Of a DNA stretch of 64,000 nt, positions 40,874 through 50,905 are shown piece by piece. The position numbers and the translations under genes are program-made. Position 1 is the first letter of the stretch, and each line of letters begins with the position of its first letter. The notes beneath the pieces are model-generated. The model was not told where the DNA came from, searched no databases, and saw only the letters and a list, made by a program, of their open reading frames with translations. The DNA comes from Prorocentrum cordatum (Eukaryota > Sar > Dinophyceae > Prorocentrales > Prorocentraceae): NCBI GenBank assembly GCA_963575745.1, contig CAUYUJ010015027.1, forward strand, positions 288,796 through 352,795, in the 5' to 3' direction.

Positions 40874-40964
40874 GGACACTGTTTCAATCGGTTTCAGTGG
40901 TGTTTGGTGGCAAGCCTGCAGTGGATCACTGTGGGATATCATCAGATTGGCCGCGTTAAAGCAT
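40874..40964 (+). repeat. Split direct repeat B2 (right end)
   Basis: Starts GGACACTGTTTCAATCGGTT and ends GGCCGCGTTAAAGCAT, the last bases before GATGAT repeats resume. Confidence 0.88.
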
Positions 40965-41214
40965 GATGATGATGATGATGATGCCGATGATACTGCTGGT
41001 AATGCTGATGATCATGATGCCGATGCTGATGCTGTTCATGGTGATGATGGTGATGGTGGTGGTGATGGTGATGATTTAGGTGGTGAATATGATGACAATA
41101 ATGATGCTGCTGGTGGTGATGATGCTGATCTGATGGTCGTGAGGCTGTTGATGGTGATGCTGATGGGGATGTTACTGATCATGTTGATGCTGATGGGGGT
41201 AATGATTGTGATGG

Positions 41215-41252
<38 letters not shown>

Positions 41253-41490
41253 CGGGTGACGATGTTGATGCTGTTGATGAAAATGCGGACGATGACGATG
41301 ACGATAACCGTAAGTATGACGACGATGATGATGAATATGAGGATGACGGCGATGATGAGGATGGTGATGGTGATGATGGTGATGATGACGATGCTGATGG
41401 TGACGATGACGATGATGCTGATGATGATGCCGGTTATGATGATGGTGGTGTTCACGATGATAATGATGATGATGAGGAGGAAGAGGATCA
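40965..41490. repeat. (GAT)n microsatellite, right flank of the retroelement
   Basis: GAT triplets restart at the first base after B2 and continue with GCT, GGT and GAC variants. Confidence 0.93.
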
Positions 41491-42008
41491 TGATGATTCC
41501 ACAAGAACCGTTTTTCGTTCCGTGGGGGCCGTTAAGCCTCGAGTAGAGCGTCTCGTTCGCGGGTTCCTTATTGAGCCCGTTCGGCGTCAGGGCCCGCTCG
41601 GCCGATTAATGGGTAGTGGAATGGGCTCAAGTCCCAGATGGTGGTGGGAACTTGGCCCGTTCGGCAGCCAAGCGCGCTTCATCCCAGGGCCGCACGGCAG
41701 CCCAATGGGCTCAGACGTCGAATGAGCTGAGAACGGAGCCCTGGGGCATGGGCCTTCAGAGGCCTCCGGAGCAACAAGATGAGACGCGCGGGGATCTCGA
41801 GCCACGCGTCCGAGGCCTGAAGTTCGGCATGCGGCGCTCCAGAGAGGGCTCGCAGTCGAGGGTCGAGGTCGTTGACGTCTCTTCCTCGGCGGAAGCTGGC
41901 GGAAGGCGATCGCGAAGTGGAACCGAGGTCCGTTGTGCCAGCGGAGGCTGGGCAGAAGGCGGTCGGAGGAGAAGCTGCGCCCCAAAGTCGGGGGTTGCTG
42001 AGGGTGCG
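41491..42008. other. Weak coding-like stretch
   Basis: A + frame at 41740-41910 reads RPPEQQDETRGDLEPRVRGL and VEVVDVSSSAEAGG, mixed and charged, but codon bias is modest and no acceptor/donor pair is convincing. GAGCCCGTTCGGC and GGCCCGTTCGGC repeat locally. Confidence 0.25.
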
Positions 42009-42300
42009 CCTGGCCCAAGGTGCCCCCAGCTACCGCTCAAATATAGAGCGCCTGGGGCCCTCTGAGCCTCGCGAGGGGTGCTTTGGAGTCCGTGGGGCCC
42101 CGCCTCCCCACAGGATTCCCCCTTGGGAGCACTGTCCCAAACCGTCGCACTAAGCAGAGGCTCTGAGCCAGACCCCCCGACCGCCACTCCACGGACCTCT
42201 CGCGGGGTGCATTCTGACCAGGATCTCGAGGCGAATCCAGCCGTGGCGATGAGGGAAGGGCAGCGGCTCCCTGGAAGTCCTGGGGGCACCTTGGGCCAGG
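42009..42300. repeat. Perfect 21-bp inverted repeat with 250-base loop
   Basis: CCTGGCCCAAGGTGCCCCCA plus G at 42009-42029 is the exact reverse complement of 42280-42300. The loop is unique, with no ORF conserved. Confidence 0.85.
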
Positions 42301-43078
42301 GGTACTTCTAGAAACACCCGTCATGGCGCCAGCATCGCAGAGCGGATATCGTTCGGACAACAATGAAATGAGCCCAGATTGTCCTAGAGAAGTCCGTTCC
42401 GGATTTCGAAGCGAAAATCGTGCGGATGTTTTTAGCCAGGAACGACTGCGAAACATCCACGTATGATTCACTTCGTTTTTCGCTCGTCGTTTCGGTGTTT
42501 CACATTGGCAGAAATACGCGCAACAATCTGCTGCAGCACGTCTGCAAGGTCGGTGCAGTGAAATATGTTTGGGTCCAGATTTCCGGAATCTGTCACATGC
42601 CCAACGTGTTGGGAATTTATTTTCCAGGATTTCGGGAAGCGGTGGATGTTGACAGATGTGGGCTTCTTGGGCCCAGCGATATGCATTTACTGCCTCTCGG
42701 ATCCCTGTGACATCGGTTACCAAAGTGTTGGACAGGTGCAATTCTTGGCAGGAAGGGGAGGAGGAGAATGATGAAGAGGGGGAGGTGAGGGGCGCAGATG
42801 GTCTCGATCGCACGTCTGCCGGATCACCAGATTCACGCAGAATGTCTACATGCAGGCTGCCTTGAAGTTCCAGGGATGGCACTGAGCGTATTGGGGCGCA
42901 TCTGCTCATCCGGGCGGTGAACGAACGAACGAGAAAAAGAAGGGGACGCGAATGAGGAAGACGACGACTTACGGGAAAAGAAGGAGGAGGAGGAGAAGGA
43001 GGGAGGAGGAGGAGAGATTTGCTCCCGCCCCGGTCCTGATCCCCGGAGGTCCCCGAGGGCCACGGTTTTGCAAGGGGG
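42301..43078. other. Lower-GC unique sequence, no gene recognised
   Basis: Several short ORFs on both strands without bias. GAGGAGGAG and AAGAAGGAGGAGG fragments at 42745-42770 and 42975-43015. Confidence 0.45.
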
Positions 43079-43079
43079 G

Positions 43080-43195
43080 AGATGGGGGGGAGGGGGGGAG
43101 GAGGAGAAGGAGGGAGGAGGAGGAGGAGGAGGAGGAGGAGGAGGAGGAAGAGGAGGAGGAGGAGGAGGTGGAGGAGGAGGAGGGAGGAGGAAGAC
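43080..43195. repeat. (GGA)n microsatellite
   Basis: GGA triplets after a GGGGGGAG run. Confidence 0.9.
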
Positions 43196-43494
43196 CGGTG
43201 TGAAACTAGGAGTCAGCGACGATGTTGGAATTCACCCCCACAACGGTTCATTTCCATTGAGGGAACTGCCTCGTTGGAAGACAACCGTTTGAAGATCCTG
43301 AAGCATGCCAAAACATGTTTCTCGGGATTTGAACGCCACGTATCAACCTGACTGCTGCGTCTTGACGATCCGGAATCGTGCCAGAGCGCCATTCTTGGGA
43401 CTTCAACACCGCGAATCAACATAACTGTTGCACTTGCAAAATCCTGAATCCTACCAAAACACCAGTTCTGGTACGTTGATCATGGGAAGCCGTG

Positions 43495-43935
43495 GAACTC
43501 TTGCAAACTTTTGAAACGAATGTGGGCGGCGCTAAGGCGAGAGTTATATTTTGAAAAGGAAGAACCTTCAATCCGTGAAGCCCTTGCAAATGTTTTCAAC
43601 GAATGCGCGCGGCGGCGCTCAAGCGAGAGTCACATTTTGAGAAGGAACCGCCTTCGATCCGTGCAATGTTTGCAAATTCTTAAAATGAATGTGCGCGGCG
43701 CTAAGGCGGGAGCTACATTTTGAAAACCACGCGCCTTCAATCCGTGAAGCTCGTGCAAATTTCTAAGACGAATGTGCGCGGTGCTAAGGCGAGAGCTACA
43801 TTTTGAGAACGGCCCGCCCTCAATCCGTGTAACTCTTGCAATGGTTTAAAACGAGTGTGCGCGGCGCTAAGGCGGGAACTACATTTTGAAAACCACCCGC
43901 CCTCCCTCTGTGAAGCTGTTGTCACACTTTTAAGG
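43495..43935. repeat. 84-bp minisatellite, five units
   Basis: GAATGTGCGCGGCGCTAAGG-like starts at 43518, 43601, 43686, 43770 and 43853. Each unit continues GCGGGAGCTACATTTTGAAA, then CCTTCAATCCGTGAAGC and CTTGCAAAT. Confidence 0.9.
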
Positions 43936-44036
43936 CTTCAGGGTCACACGTGGTGAAGAAGTCTCGGGCGAAACCCGGGCCCGCCCTAAAAACTAGCCTC
44001 GGGGTGCGACAGGGAGGAGTTCTCTTTAAGGAGAGG

Positions 44037-44172
44037 GAATGGAGGAGGAGGAAGGGAGGAAGGGAGGAAGGGAGGAAGGGAGGAAGGGAGGAAGGGAGGA
44101 AGGGAGGAAGGGAGGAGGAGGAGGAGGGAGGAGGAGGGAGGAGGAGGAGGAGGAGGAGGAGGAGGGGGCGGA
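44037..44172. repeat. (GGAAGGGA)n and (GGA)n
   Basis: Eight-base AGGAAGGG units to about 44112, then GGA triplets. Confidence 0.92.
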
Positions 44173-44235
44173 CGATGAGAAGGAGGAGTTGGGGTCTGCA
44201 GCCGAGTTTTCTCGGGGTGCTGTCGTCTGCACCTC

Positions 44236-44452
44236 CTAGATGGGGTCGGAGATGATGGGGTCTGTGGATCGCGCCGCAGCGCCGATGCATTGGCAATGCA
44301 ATGGCGATGCGGCTCGATGTGGGGCCGAAGTTTCTTCTTTCCGACGTCGCCGATGCACCACCGACGTCGCCAGGGCATCGTCGATGTATCGGCGATGCGG
44401 CGAGATCCTCCGACCCCATCTACTCGGTCCCTATAGAAGAGGCCTCTAGCAA
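44236..44452. mobile_element. Family G element, copy 3
   Basis: CTAGATGGGGTCGGAG and GGATCGCGCCGCAGCGCCGA on the left; read in reverse on the right, GAGTAGATGGGGTCGGAGGA followed by TCTCGCCGCATCGCCGAT. Internal GATGCATTGGC/GCGATGC units are partly decayed. Confidence 0.7.
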
Positions 44453-44732
44453 CAGAGTTTTCTGGGGGTTCGTTCGTGGAGGCCGAGGCCACCCATCTCT
44501 AGAAGCTTTCTGTCGCGCCTCGAAGGCGTCATTTTAGGGCTTCTTCGAGGAATAGCAAGCTCGGAGGAGCCATGCGTCATCATAGTGGTACGTTCCACGA
44601 TTTTCCAGATCCCAGGATTTCCAGGATTCCTTACTGTTCCGCACGGGGTCAATGAAGCCAGGGCCGCCGGATACTCCGGAACTCCTGGGACGCATTCTGA
44701 GCCAATCACAGTATGACACCATGGACTTCAGT

Positions 44733-44826
44733 TTTCGGATCTTCGCGCGGATTTTTCGGATTGGCGCGCGAAGCGTGCTATGGGCGCTGATCTAAGAACT
44801 CCGCACGGAGCTGCGGAAGCTGATCT
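44733..44826. mobile_element. Family C element, copy 4 (degraded)
   Basis: ATCTTCGCGCGGATTTTTCG, GGATTGGCGCGCGAAGC and, near the right end, CTCCGCACGGAGCTGCGG keep the family order. Confidence 0.5.
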
Positions 44827-45895
44827 TTATGCCGATGTTTCTTCCTAGTAGCACTCCTCTCATGTGTATGTTGTTTTTTGTAATGACCCTGGCGCGACCC
44901 CAATTAGGGGCGTTCTACCTTCCAAAGTAATTCAGAGCATTTCTGAACACTGCAAAGTGCAATGTAATGCAAAAGCTTGATTGGCATTGCTTGGCGTTGC
45001 CGGCGAAGCCAAGAAACCAACTCGGGGAACTTGGGCAACGCCTAAGTAATGGAAGCAAGCACCAGCGAACCAGGCGTTGCTGGGGGCTTCCTTTCGATTG
45101 GGACGCCGCACCCTCCGGTCCTTCACATATTGAGTAAGAAACCCGTAGGAACAACCGAAACGGGGATTTAATTCCGGTCGGTCCCAAAGGAGTCCAGGTA
45201 AAAGGGCGTGGTGGCAAAAAGTTATTTGGCCTTGATATATGAAAGTGATTGCGCCCTTCCTCCGTTCGTTGCAACACGTGCCTGCAAACGGCAATCGGGA
45301 TATGTAAAGAAATTGGGCACACGGCAGACAGAGGTTTCGGATTTTGTTCGAAGACCTCGGCGGCCCATCTGCAACAGTCGTACTGTACGGCGCGAAGACC
45401 TCGGCGGCCCCCTCTGAGTGTATTGCGCCAGAGTATATCGGTTACACTGTATTGCCACACTCGCATCGCACGCAACAGTCGAGCAAGACATTTGCGCCCT
45501 GGAACACACTGCACGCCCCAAATCACAAATCTACTGCACCCCGGACCTTTTTATTGCAATGTGTTGCAGCTGGCGGGTTGCGTTGCACTGTTGCGCTGGC
45601 CGACTGCGGCGTATACCGTCCAGATCGGATCTGGAGCTTGCGAGCAGGGGAAGTGGGGTGCCTAGGATTGTTTCCCGATTCCGACGGAGGAATCGGAAGC
45701 CCGCTTGCAACAAATTGGCAGGCTGTGGCACCTCGAATTCGCGCGAAGCTTCAAGATCCGGGTATCAAAAGTTCAGTTGCGAGCTCTGTGTGACAGTCAC
45801 AGCATGCGAATGCGTCACTGTATCGAATCAGATTCGAAATCCAACAGTACCACCCCTTCCACCTGGACCCCCAGCATGTCCGCCTAATCCAGCAT
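44827..45895. other. Unique sequence with a small direct duplication
   Basis: CGAAGACCTCGGCGGCCC occurs at 45349 and 45391. A 203-codon minus-strand ORF (44915-45526) overlaps plus ORFs and has no domain. No RNA gene recognised. Confidence 0.45.
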
Positions 45896-45914
45896 TGTTC
45901 ATAACATTCTTCTT

Positions 45915-46062
45915 GAGAGAAACAGAGAAAGAAAGACAGAAACAGAGAAAGAGTGAGAGAGAGAGAACATAATAGAGAAACAATATAAAGAGAGAAACAA
46001 GAGAGGGTTTCTTCGAGAGGAAGGAAGAAACAGAGAAAGAGAGAGAGAACAAAATAAAACCA
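45915..46062. repeat. (GA)n-rich tract with AAACAGAGAAAGA units
   Basis: GAGAAACAGAGAAAGA-like units; interrupted purine repeat. Confidence 0.8.
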
Positions 46063-46562
46063 ATGAGAGGTGACCTTCTGAGAAGGCAGGGGGCCTTCCA
46101 GAGGGGTCCCGAGGCGTTCAGGAAGGCGTCCCGGGAGGCAGGATGGCCTTTCAGCGGCTCATGCTTATGCCATATGCTGTTCCTTGCCGAACATCCAACG
46201 ACATGATTTGTTCAACCCGCGGCCCCAGTACCTTGCGTCCCAGATTCACTTTCTGACGGCCCAGGGGCCCGATATCGGGCCTAGAGTCCTGAATCGAGGG
46301 GAACTGCCAGATTGAGCAAATTTCAGATCGTCGGCGGTCCGGGTCGATGCTTGCGGGGGCCTCCTAGGGAGGCGAGGGCTCGACCGGGCCGAGGATCCTC
46401 AGGACGCGTGTTATCCCAAAGTTTGGTTTCCCCGCGCAGCTTGCGCAGGCCCTCGTGGCACCGCCTGCGTCGTGTTGGAAGGGCTTCGGTGGACAAGCCC
46501 ACGTTCGCGCTAGCACACGTCCTGAGGAGCATCGAGGGGGCACCTCCGGCGGGGCTGCCCAG

Positions 46563-46637
46563 GTGTCCGTGGCCAAATTCGTGGACCAGACGCGCTGCCT
46601 GCCACGGCGGCGGGAGCTCCCCGACGCGGTGGCCCAG
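46563..46637 (+). CDS. Candidate 25-codon exon, unknown
   Basis: Between a GGGCTGCCCAG acceptor and a GCCCAG|GT donor lie 75 nt, phase 0 at both ends, reading VSVAKFVDQTRCLPRRRELP then DAVAQ. G/C third positions dominate. The open frame also extends upstream, so the start is uncertain. A TCC tract follows about 10 bases after the donor. Confidence 0.35.
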
Positions 46638-46647
46638 GTGGTCGAGG

Positions 46648-46735
46648 ATCCCTCTGCTCCTCCTCCTCCTCCTCCTCCTCCTCCTCCTCCTCTGCTCCTC
46701 CTCCTCTTCGCACTCTCCGTCGCCTCCTCCTCCTC
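46648..46735. repeat. (TCC)n microsatellite
   Basis: TCC triplets with TGCTCC and TCGCAC interruptions. Confidence 0.85.
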
Positions 46736-46942
46736 CGCCTCGAAGGATCCTTCTCAGCCTCATTCTCCTCCTCCTCCTCATTGTCCTCCTCCTCTGTGGG
46801 ATCGGCTGCCGTTCAGCCTTCAGTCTCGGTGGAGCTTGGAAATCATCGCCTCCATGTGCGTTTTATCTTGGACCACGAGATCACTCGTAATTTGAGGTGG
46901 CACTTCCCGCAGTGAAAGGAAGTCTTGTATGGGGGTTCGGTC

Positions 46943-47110
46943 AAGAGCGTTTGCTTAGCGTGCCGCGCCTCCGGTTCTGGCCCACCGCGCTGCGGCGCGA
47001 CACGCTACTGAACACGTCCTGGTCCCAATGCGCCAACGTCAAGAGCTTTACCCAGCCTCCCATCCCACGAAGCGGAGCGACACGCGATCAGCTCGCATGG
47101 CATAGTGTGT
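46943..47110. repeat. Dispersed repeat family E, copy 2
   Basis: GAGCGTTTGCTTAGCG, TTCTGGCCCACCGCGCTGCG, GCGACACGCTACTGAACACG and TCCTGGTCCCAATGCGCCAA, as at 6994; the right part (CATGGCATAGTGTGTGGCAG) is shared with 57140. Confidence 0.65.
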
Positions 47111-47219
47111 GGCAGGGGCTGCCGCCGCGACGCTCTGAGCACAAGGTCCCGACCGCTAGCTGCTTCTGAGGAGGGGAGTAGACGGCAGCGTCGTTGATGC
47201 ATGTTAGGTTTGCTCAGAG

Positions 47220-47285
47220 AGGCGCGCGCGAGGACGACGGACGAACGACGACGACGACGACGACCGACCGCGCGCGCCCGGCTCA
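47220..47285. repeat. (ACG)n short tract
   Basis: GACGACGGACGAACGACGAC run followed by GCGCGC. Confidence 0.7.
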
Positions 47286-47357
47286 AACCAGCGCCGCCCC
47301 CGCTCTCCCTCCTCTGCGCCGGGCGCGGGGGCACAACCCCAAACACCAAGACGCCTG

Positions 47358-47470
47358 GCGAGCTTGTGGGATCGGTGCTCGACCCCAACGGCGGCTTCTC
47401 CGGCCCTGCCCCTGGCGCGGTCCGCGCGCCGAGCCGAGACATCCGCGTGGACCTCCGGAAGTTTATGTTC
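47358..47470. mobile_element. Family C element, copy 5 (degraded)
   Basis: GGGATCGGTGCTCGACCCCA, CTGGCGCGGTCCGCGCGCCG and ATCCGCGTGGACCTCCGGAA. The first and last blocks are related to family C ends, with substitutions. Confidence 0.45.
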
Positions 47471-47749
47471 GTGTCGTTCGTTCCTCTTCTGTCCTCAGCT
47501 TGTCAGTCTTCTTGCGCCCTGGCCCTGTATTCATCCAGCGTCCCAGCCTTCCAGCTTCCCAGCTTTCCAGCCCGGCGCCCACGGTAGCTTGCGCCCCACA
47601 TATTTTACTTCCACACAGTAAGCACTCCACAGCGTACGCCGCATGGTTTTCGCCCACCCGGGCTGTCACCGCATAACTTACACGACGTAGCTCACACTAC
47701 GTCGTTTAAGCCGTATAGTTGTCGTTTCCAGTGCCAAAACGCATTGTTT

Positions 47750-48440
47750 GGGGTCCACGCTGGCCAACAGGAAGTGTGGAGATCTGTGTGGTCTGGAATT
47801 TCCCACCAAAAGGAAGCCAGGTGGCATGACAGTGGGACCGTCTGGATTTGGAATATGCCCCGTTCGTATCCGAATCGTATACAAAATGTTTGGGATCGTC
47901 AGCCGATGGGGTACGTTCCATTCCCATTGGCCTCCCGTTGGGTCCCGATTTGGATCCAGTTGGGATCATCTGGATCTGTGCCCGTTTCATTCTTATTGGG
48001 ACCCCGTCGGGGTCAATTGAAATCCTTTGAATATGGGATTTGTCCCAATGCTATTGGAATACAACTGGCATCATTTTAGGATGTTCTGCAATCGGAACCT
48101 GCTGCAGTTATATTGAAATCCGCTCTTCCCGAAAAGAGGAACAAATGTTTATCCTCCGGAGGAGCTCCTGCCTGTGCCAGTCCCATGGGAATCCAACTGG
48201 GATCAATTCGAGAACCTGTGAATCTTGCATCTGTTCCATTCCTAGGGTACTCAGAGATATGATGGATTCTTGTTGAAACCCCAATGGACTATCATTGGGA
48301 CCCTTCGGATCTAGAGTATCACGTGTCATTCAGATTGGACTGTTCTTGGGGTCGAAGGCGTCCGATTCGTATATTTTGGATTTGGGATTTGCCCCGTTCA
48401 TGTTGGGATCATATGTGGATCCAGCTGGGGTCCTTCTGCG
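47750..48440. repeat. Diverged tandem region rich in GGGATC and TTGGAAT blocks
   Basis: CTGGATTTGGAATATGCCCC, TTTGAATATGGGATTTGTCC and TTGGATTTGGGATTTGCCCC, with CCAGTTGGGATCAT and CCAACTGGGATCAA, recur at irregular 80-180 bp spacing. Lower GC than the surroundings. No ORF is conserved across units. Confidence 0.6.
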
Positions 48441-48894
48441 TTCTGGACACGGCCCACCCCCACTGGTCTTCTCCATCCTTTTTCCCCTCGTCCTTCTCGT
48501 CATTCTTCTCCACTGCGGTCGCTCGATACGGCCAAGCCCGCGCGACTCGCCGCCTCTCGGCGCCTGGCAGGCTAAGTGCAGGGCGCCTGCTCGGCTTTTT
48601 GTGCTGAGCGGTAGGCTCCTCTGCCCACCCCTTGGCAATATTTGTTCGGCCGCAGCTATCGATTCGACTGCTGGTGCGCCGCTGGTACGCTGGTACTCTC
48701 CTGCTCCCTGTCCTCGGCCTCTGATTGCGCGGGCGGCGCAGAAACTCCTCGCCGCCCTCCTGCTCGGCACTCCTCTCCCTCGGTTGCCGCAGGGCGCCCA
48801 CCCGGCAACCCCCTGGCGAATCACCGGGTTCCCGCTCGTGCCCCCTCCCGCTTCGTGCTCTTCTTGCCTTTTCCCCTTCGTCCTTCCCCCCTCT

Positions 48895-49085
48895 TCCTCC
48901 GCCCCCCCTCGTCAGTCTCGCCCTTCTCCTCGTGTTTCTTGTCCTCGTCCTCCTCGTCCTCGTCCTTCCAGAAGCTTGTCGTTGTCCTCCTTCTCCTTTT
49001 CCTCCTCCGCACTATACCTGTCGGCTTCCGCAGGGAGCCAGGAGTGGCGCGCGCACTGCTGCTCATGCTCGTGCTCTCCCACCCG
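48895..49085. repeat. Inverted duplication, left copy
   Basis: CTCGTCAGTCTCGCCCTTCT, CCTCGTCCTCGTCCTTCCAG, GGCTTCCGCAGGGAGCCAGG, AGTGGCGCGCGCAC and CATGCTCGTG. The reverse complement of this series is at 49905-50110. Confidence 0.75.
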
Positions 49086-49245
49086 TTTCGGCGACGAGAG
49101 AGAAGGGGGCAGAGGTCGACTGAAGGACAGCCAGATTTCCTTCGCCGCGCCTCATGACCTGCGAACTCCCGTTCAACTGTGTGCGCGCGATCCCTGTGGT
49201 ACCCTCTCGTGCGAGCAAGTGTGCACATCGGGCACGCGTATAGAG

Positions 49246-49566
49246 ATGCATATCAATCAGGTGCAAGCGAACACCATCGAGAAACATGGCAATGACATCA
49301 CGGAAAACGACGTTGAGGAGGACGGCGGCACGAGGCGCCTGAGTGTGTTGCTCGCTCTTGCCTGGCACCGCATGGCCTCAAGCGAGAATTTGGCTGACAA
49401 GTACCAGCTGCCTGCCGACATCTACGAGGCTATCACAGAGAGCGTGCGCACCAACACGAACCTGTGCGAAGCCATCGGCCAGGCCGAACGGTTCACGCGT
49501 GCCCACGAGTATTGGCACGGTGCTCCCCCAGAAGGCCTTTTCGATTTTTTCATTACTAATCATTGA
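49246..49566 (+). CDS. Hypothetical protein ORF (possible exon)
   Basis: The ATG at 49246 opens 106 codons: MHINQVQANTIEKHGNDITE, then SSENLADKYQLPADIYEAIT, ESVRTNTNLCEAIGQAERF, HEYWHG and a stop at 49566. The composition is that of an ordinary soluble, helix-rich acidic protein with no simple repeats, unlike nearly every other ORF here. The open frame continues upstream of the ATG (CEQVCTSGTRIE), so it may be an internal exon. No family is recognised. It lies between the two arms of an inverted duplication. An exon-like stretch at 49712 may belong to it. Confidence 0.45.
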   Translation: MHINQVQANTIEKHGNDITENDVEEDGGTRRLSVLLALAWHRMASSENLADKYQLPADIYEAITESVRTNTNLCEAIGQAERFTRAHEYWHGAPPEGLFDFFITNH

Positions 49567-49711
49567 GTTTGCGGAGTACGGGTGGGAGACTCTTAGCGCT
49601 GACGCCCGCTTATCTTTATTCTCGTGTCATTTGCTCATTTGCTTTTCCCTTTTTCACCCCCTCCCTATTGTTATCTTCGGGCAGCCTCCACTCCTCCTCC
49701 CCCCCTGTCAG

Positions 49712-49893
49712 ACACGCATTACCTTCGCGCGAGCGCTCGAGTGCAGCACCGTGTCGGCGCCAGCCAAGTGGCAAGAGGCGGGTACGCCCCGCAGCGACGA
49801 GCGCAGATTGTACAACATTTTCCACACGTGGTATATCCATGCACAGCAGATCCAGTTTGCGAAGTCTTGCTCATTGCTCCCATGTCGTCGTTA
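49712..49893 (+). CDS. Candidate downstream exon, unknown
   Basis: A CTCCTCCTCCCCCCCTGTCAG acceptor is followed by a frame reading TRITFARALECSTVSAPAKW, DERRLYNIFHTWYIHAQQIQ and FAKSC, open until a TAA just after 49890. It could be the terminal exon of the gene starting at 49246. A GC dinucleotide in CACGGT|GCTCCC (49521) would join in phase, but this donor is weak. Confidence 0.35.
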
Positions 49894-49904
49894 AAAATCA
49901 AGGA

Positions 49905-50110
49905 CCGTCCGACAGCGGCTCGTGGCGACACGAGCATGATCCCAATGGTGCGCGCACCATTCCCGGCTCCCTGCCGAAACCGAGCGGGAGAGAGCAGAAG
50001 GGGAATAGGAGGAGGACCACGGGGATCACTTGGAAGGACGAGGACGGGGAGGACGAGGACGGGGAGCACGAGTGACAGGACGAGACTGACGAGGAGGGAG
50101 CGGAGGAGGA
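49905..50110. repeat. Inverted duplication, right copy
   Basis: Reverse complement of the left copy: CACGAGCATGATCC, GGTGCGCGCACCATTCCCGG, GGAAGGACGAGGACGGGGAG and GACGAGACTGACGAGGAGGG. Confidence 0.75.
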
Positions 50111-50720
50111 GGAGGCGGCCCCCGAGGGAAGGCCCCCGTCCAGCCAGAGACCCGCTCCCCTCATAGCCAGCCTCTATCGGGGTGGAGAGGTTGGCTCGTC
50201 GGGGGCACGCGGAGGGGGAAGCCGGGCGGGCCTGGCTGGAGCTGGCCCCACGAGGGCGCGAAGGGTGACCGTGCGTGGCGGGGCGCGGGGCGCGACGCGC
50301 GAAGTTCGGAGGTGTATGTGCAGAGTTGGGCGTGAAGTAATGAGAGTGGCGATACATGGGGGGGGGGAGAAAAGTGCCCGATAGGGCCCCTTAGAAGGAG
50401 CTCGAACAGGCCCTTTTTCGACAGCTCTCGCTGCACCCTCCAATGAATTACAATCGCCCGACCACGTCTCGCGGCCAACAGTGGCAAGTTTTATGGGAAA
50501 TTTGTCAGTGTGCAGGTGAGGCAGGTCCCGGCCCCACTTCAATTCTCTTCAGTCTTAGTTGAAACAGCGTGTCAGGGCGCGTGGGGAGCGGACCAGCAGG
50601 GAGGAACTTTACTTTTGGATGTCGCATCGCCGGAGAAAGAGCCCTCCTGTGCGTTCGATCGTCCCTTGGCTGTGCTAGCAGCTGCCTGCACGGCAGGCGG
50701 CAAACGAGACCCCCACGCCT
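50111..50720. other. No gene recognised
   Basis: Unique GC-rich sequence, including a G run at 50360-50369. Confidence 0.45.
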
Positions 50721-50726
50721 TCCGAG

Positions 50727-50905
50727 GAGGAGGAGGAGGAGGAGGAGGAGGAGGAGGAGGAGGAGGAGGAGGAGGAGGAGGAGGAGGAGGAGGAGGGGAG
50801 GAGGAGGAGGATGAGGAGGAGGGAGGAGGAGGAGGAGGAGGAGGGAGGAGGAGGAGGAGGGGGAGGAGGAGGAGGAGGAGGAGGAGGAGGAGGAGGAGGA
50901 GGGCG
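50727..50905. repeat. (GGA)n microsatellite
   Basis: About 55 GGA triplets with a GATGAGGAG interruption. Confidence 0.92.

Larger units (their letters stand above)
35422..40964 (+). mobile_element. Tyrosine-recombinase retrotransposon with split direct repeats (DIRS superfamily, PAT/Ngaro-like)
   Basis: About 5.5 kb with the order A1 (35422-35537), coding region, B1 (40644-40734), A2 (40737-40852), B2 (40874-40964). A1 and A2 are both 116 bp with 6 mismatches by eye; B1 and B2 are both 91 bp and more diverged. This A1-ORFs-B1-A2-B2 plan is the split-direct-repeat hallmark of PAT and Ngaro elements, which integrate through a tyrosine recombinase and leave no target duplication. The coding region reads, with frameshifts, as a gag-like protein, reverse transcriptase with RNase H, tyrosine recombinase and a cytosine-methyltransferase-like domain. 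Both flanks are GAT repeats, so it inserted inside a GAT microsatellite. Frameshifts and an in-frame stop mean it is no longer autonomous. Confidence 0.85.

Noticed and set aside
35422-40964. LTR retrotransposon flanked by 116-bp LTRs
   Set aside because: The right copy is internal to a B1-A2-B2 block, no flanking duplication beyond the GAT repeat is seen, and the ends lack TG...CA; the split-repeat model fits better.
41608-41630. GGTAGTGGAATGGGCTCAAG as a second spliced-leader relic
   Set aside because: Only about 13 of 20 positions match and the TTTT core is absent.
44915-45526. 203-codon minus-strand ORF
   Set aside because: No recognisable domain and competing frames; codon use is unbiased.
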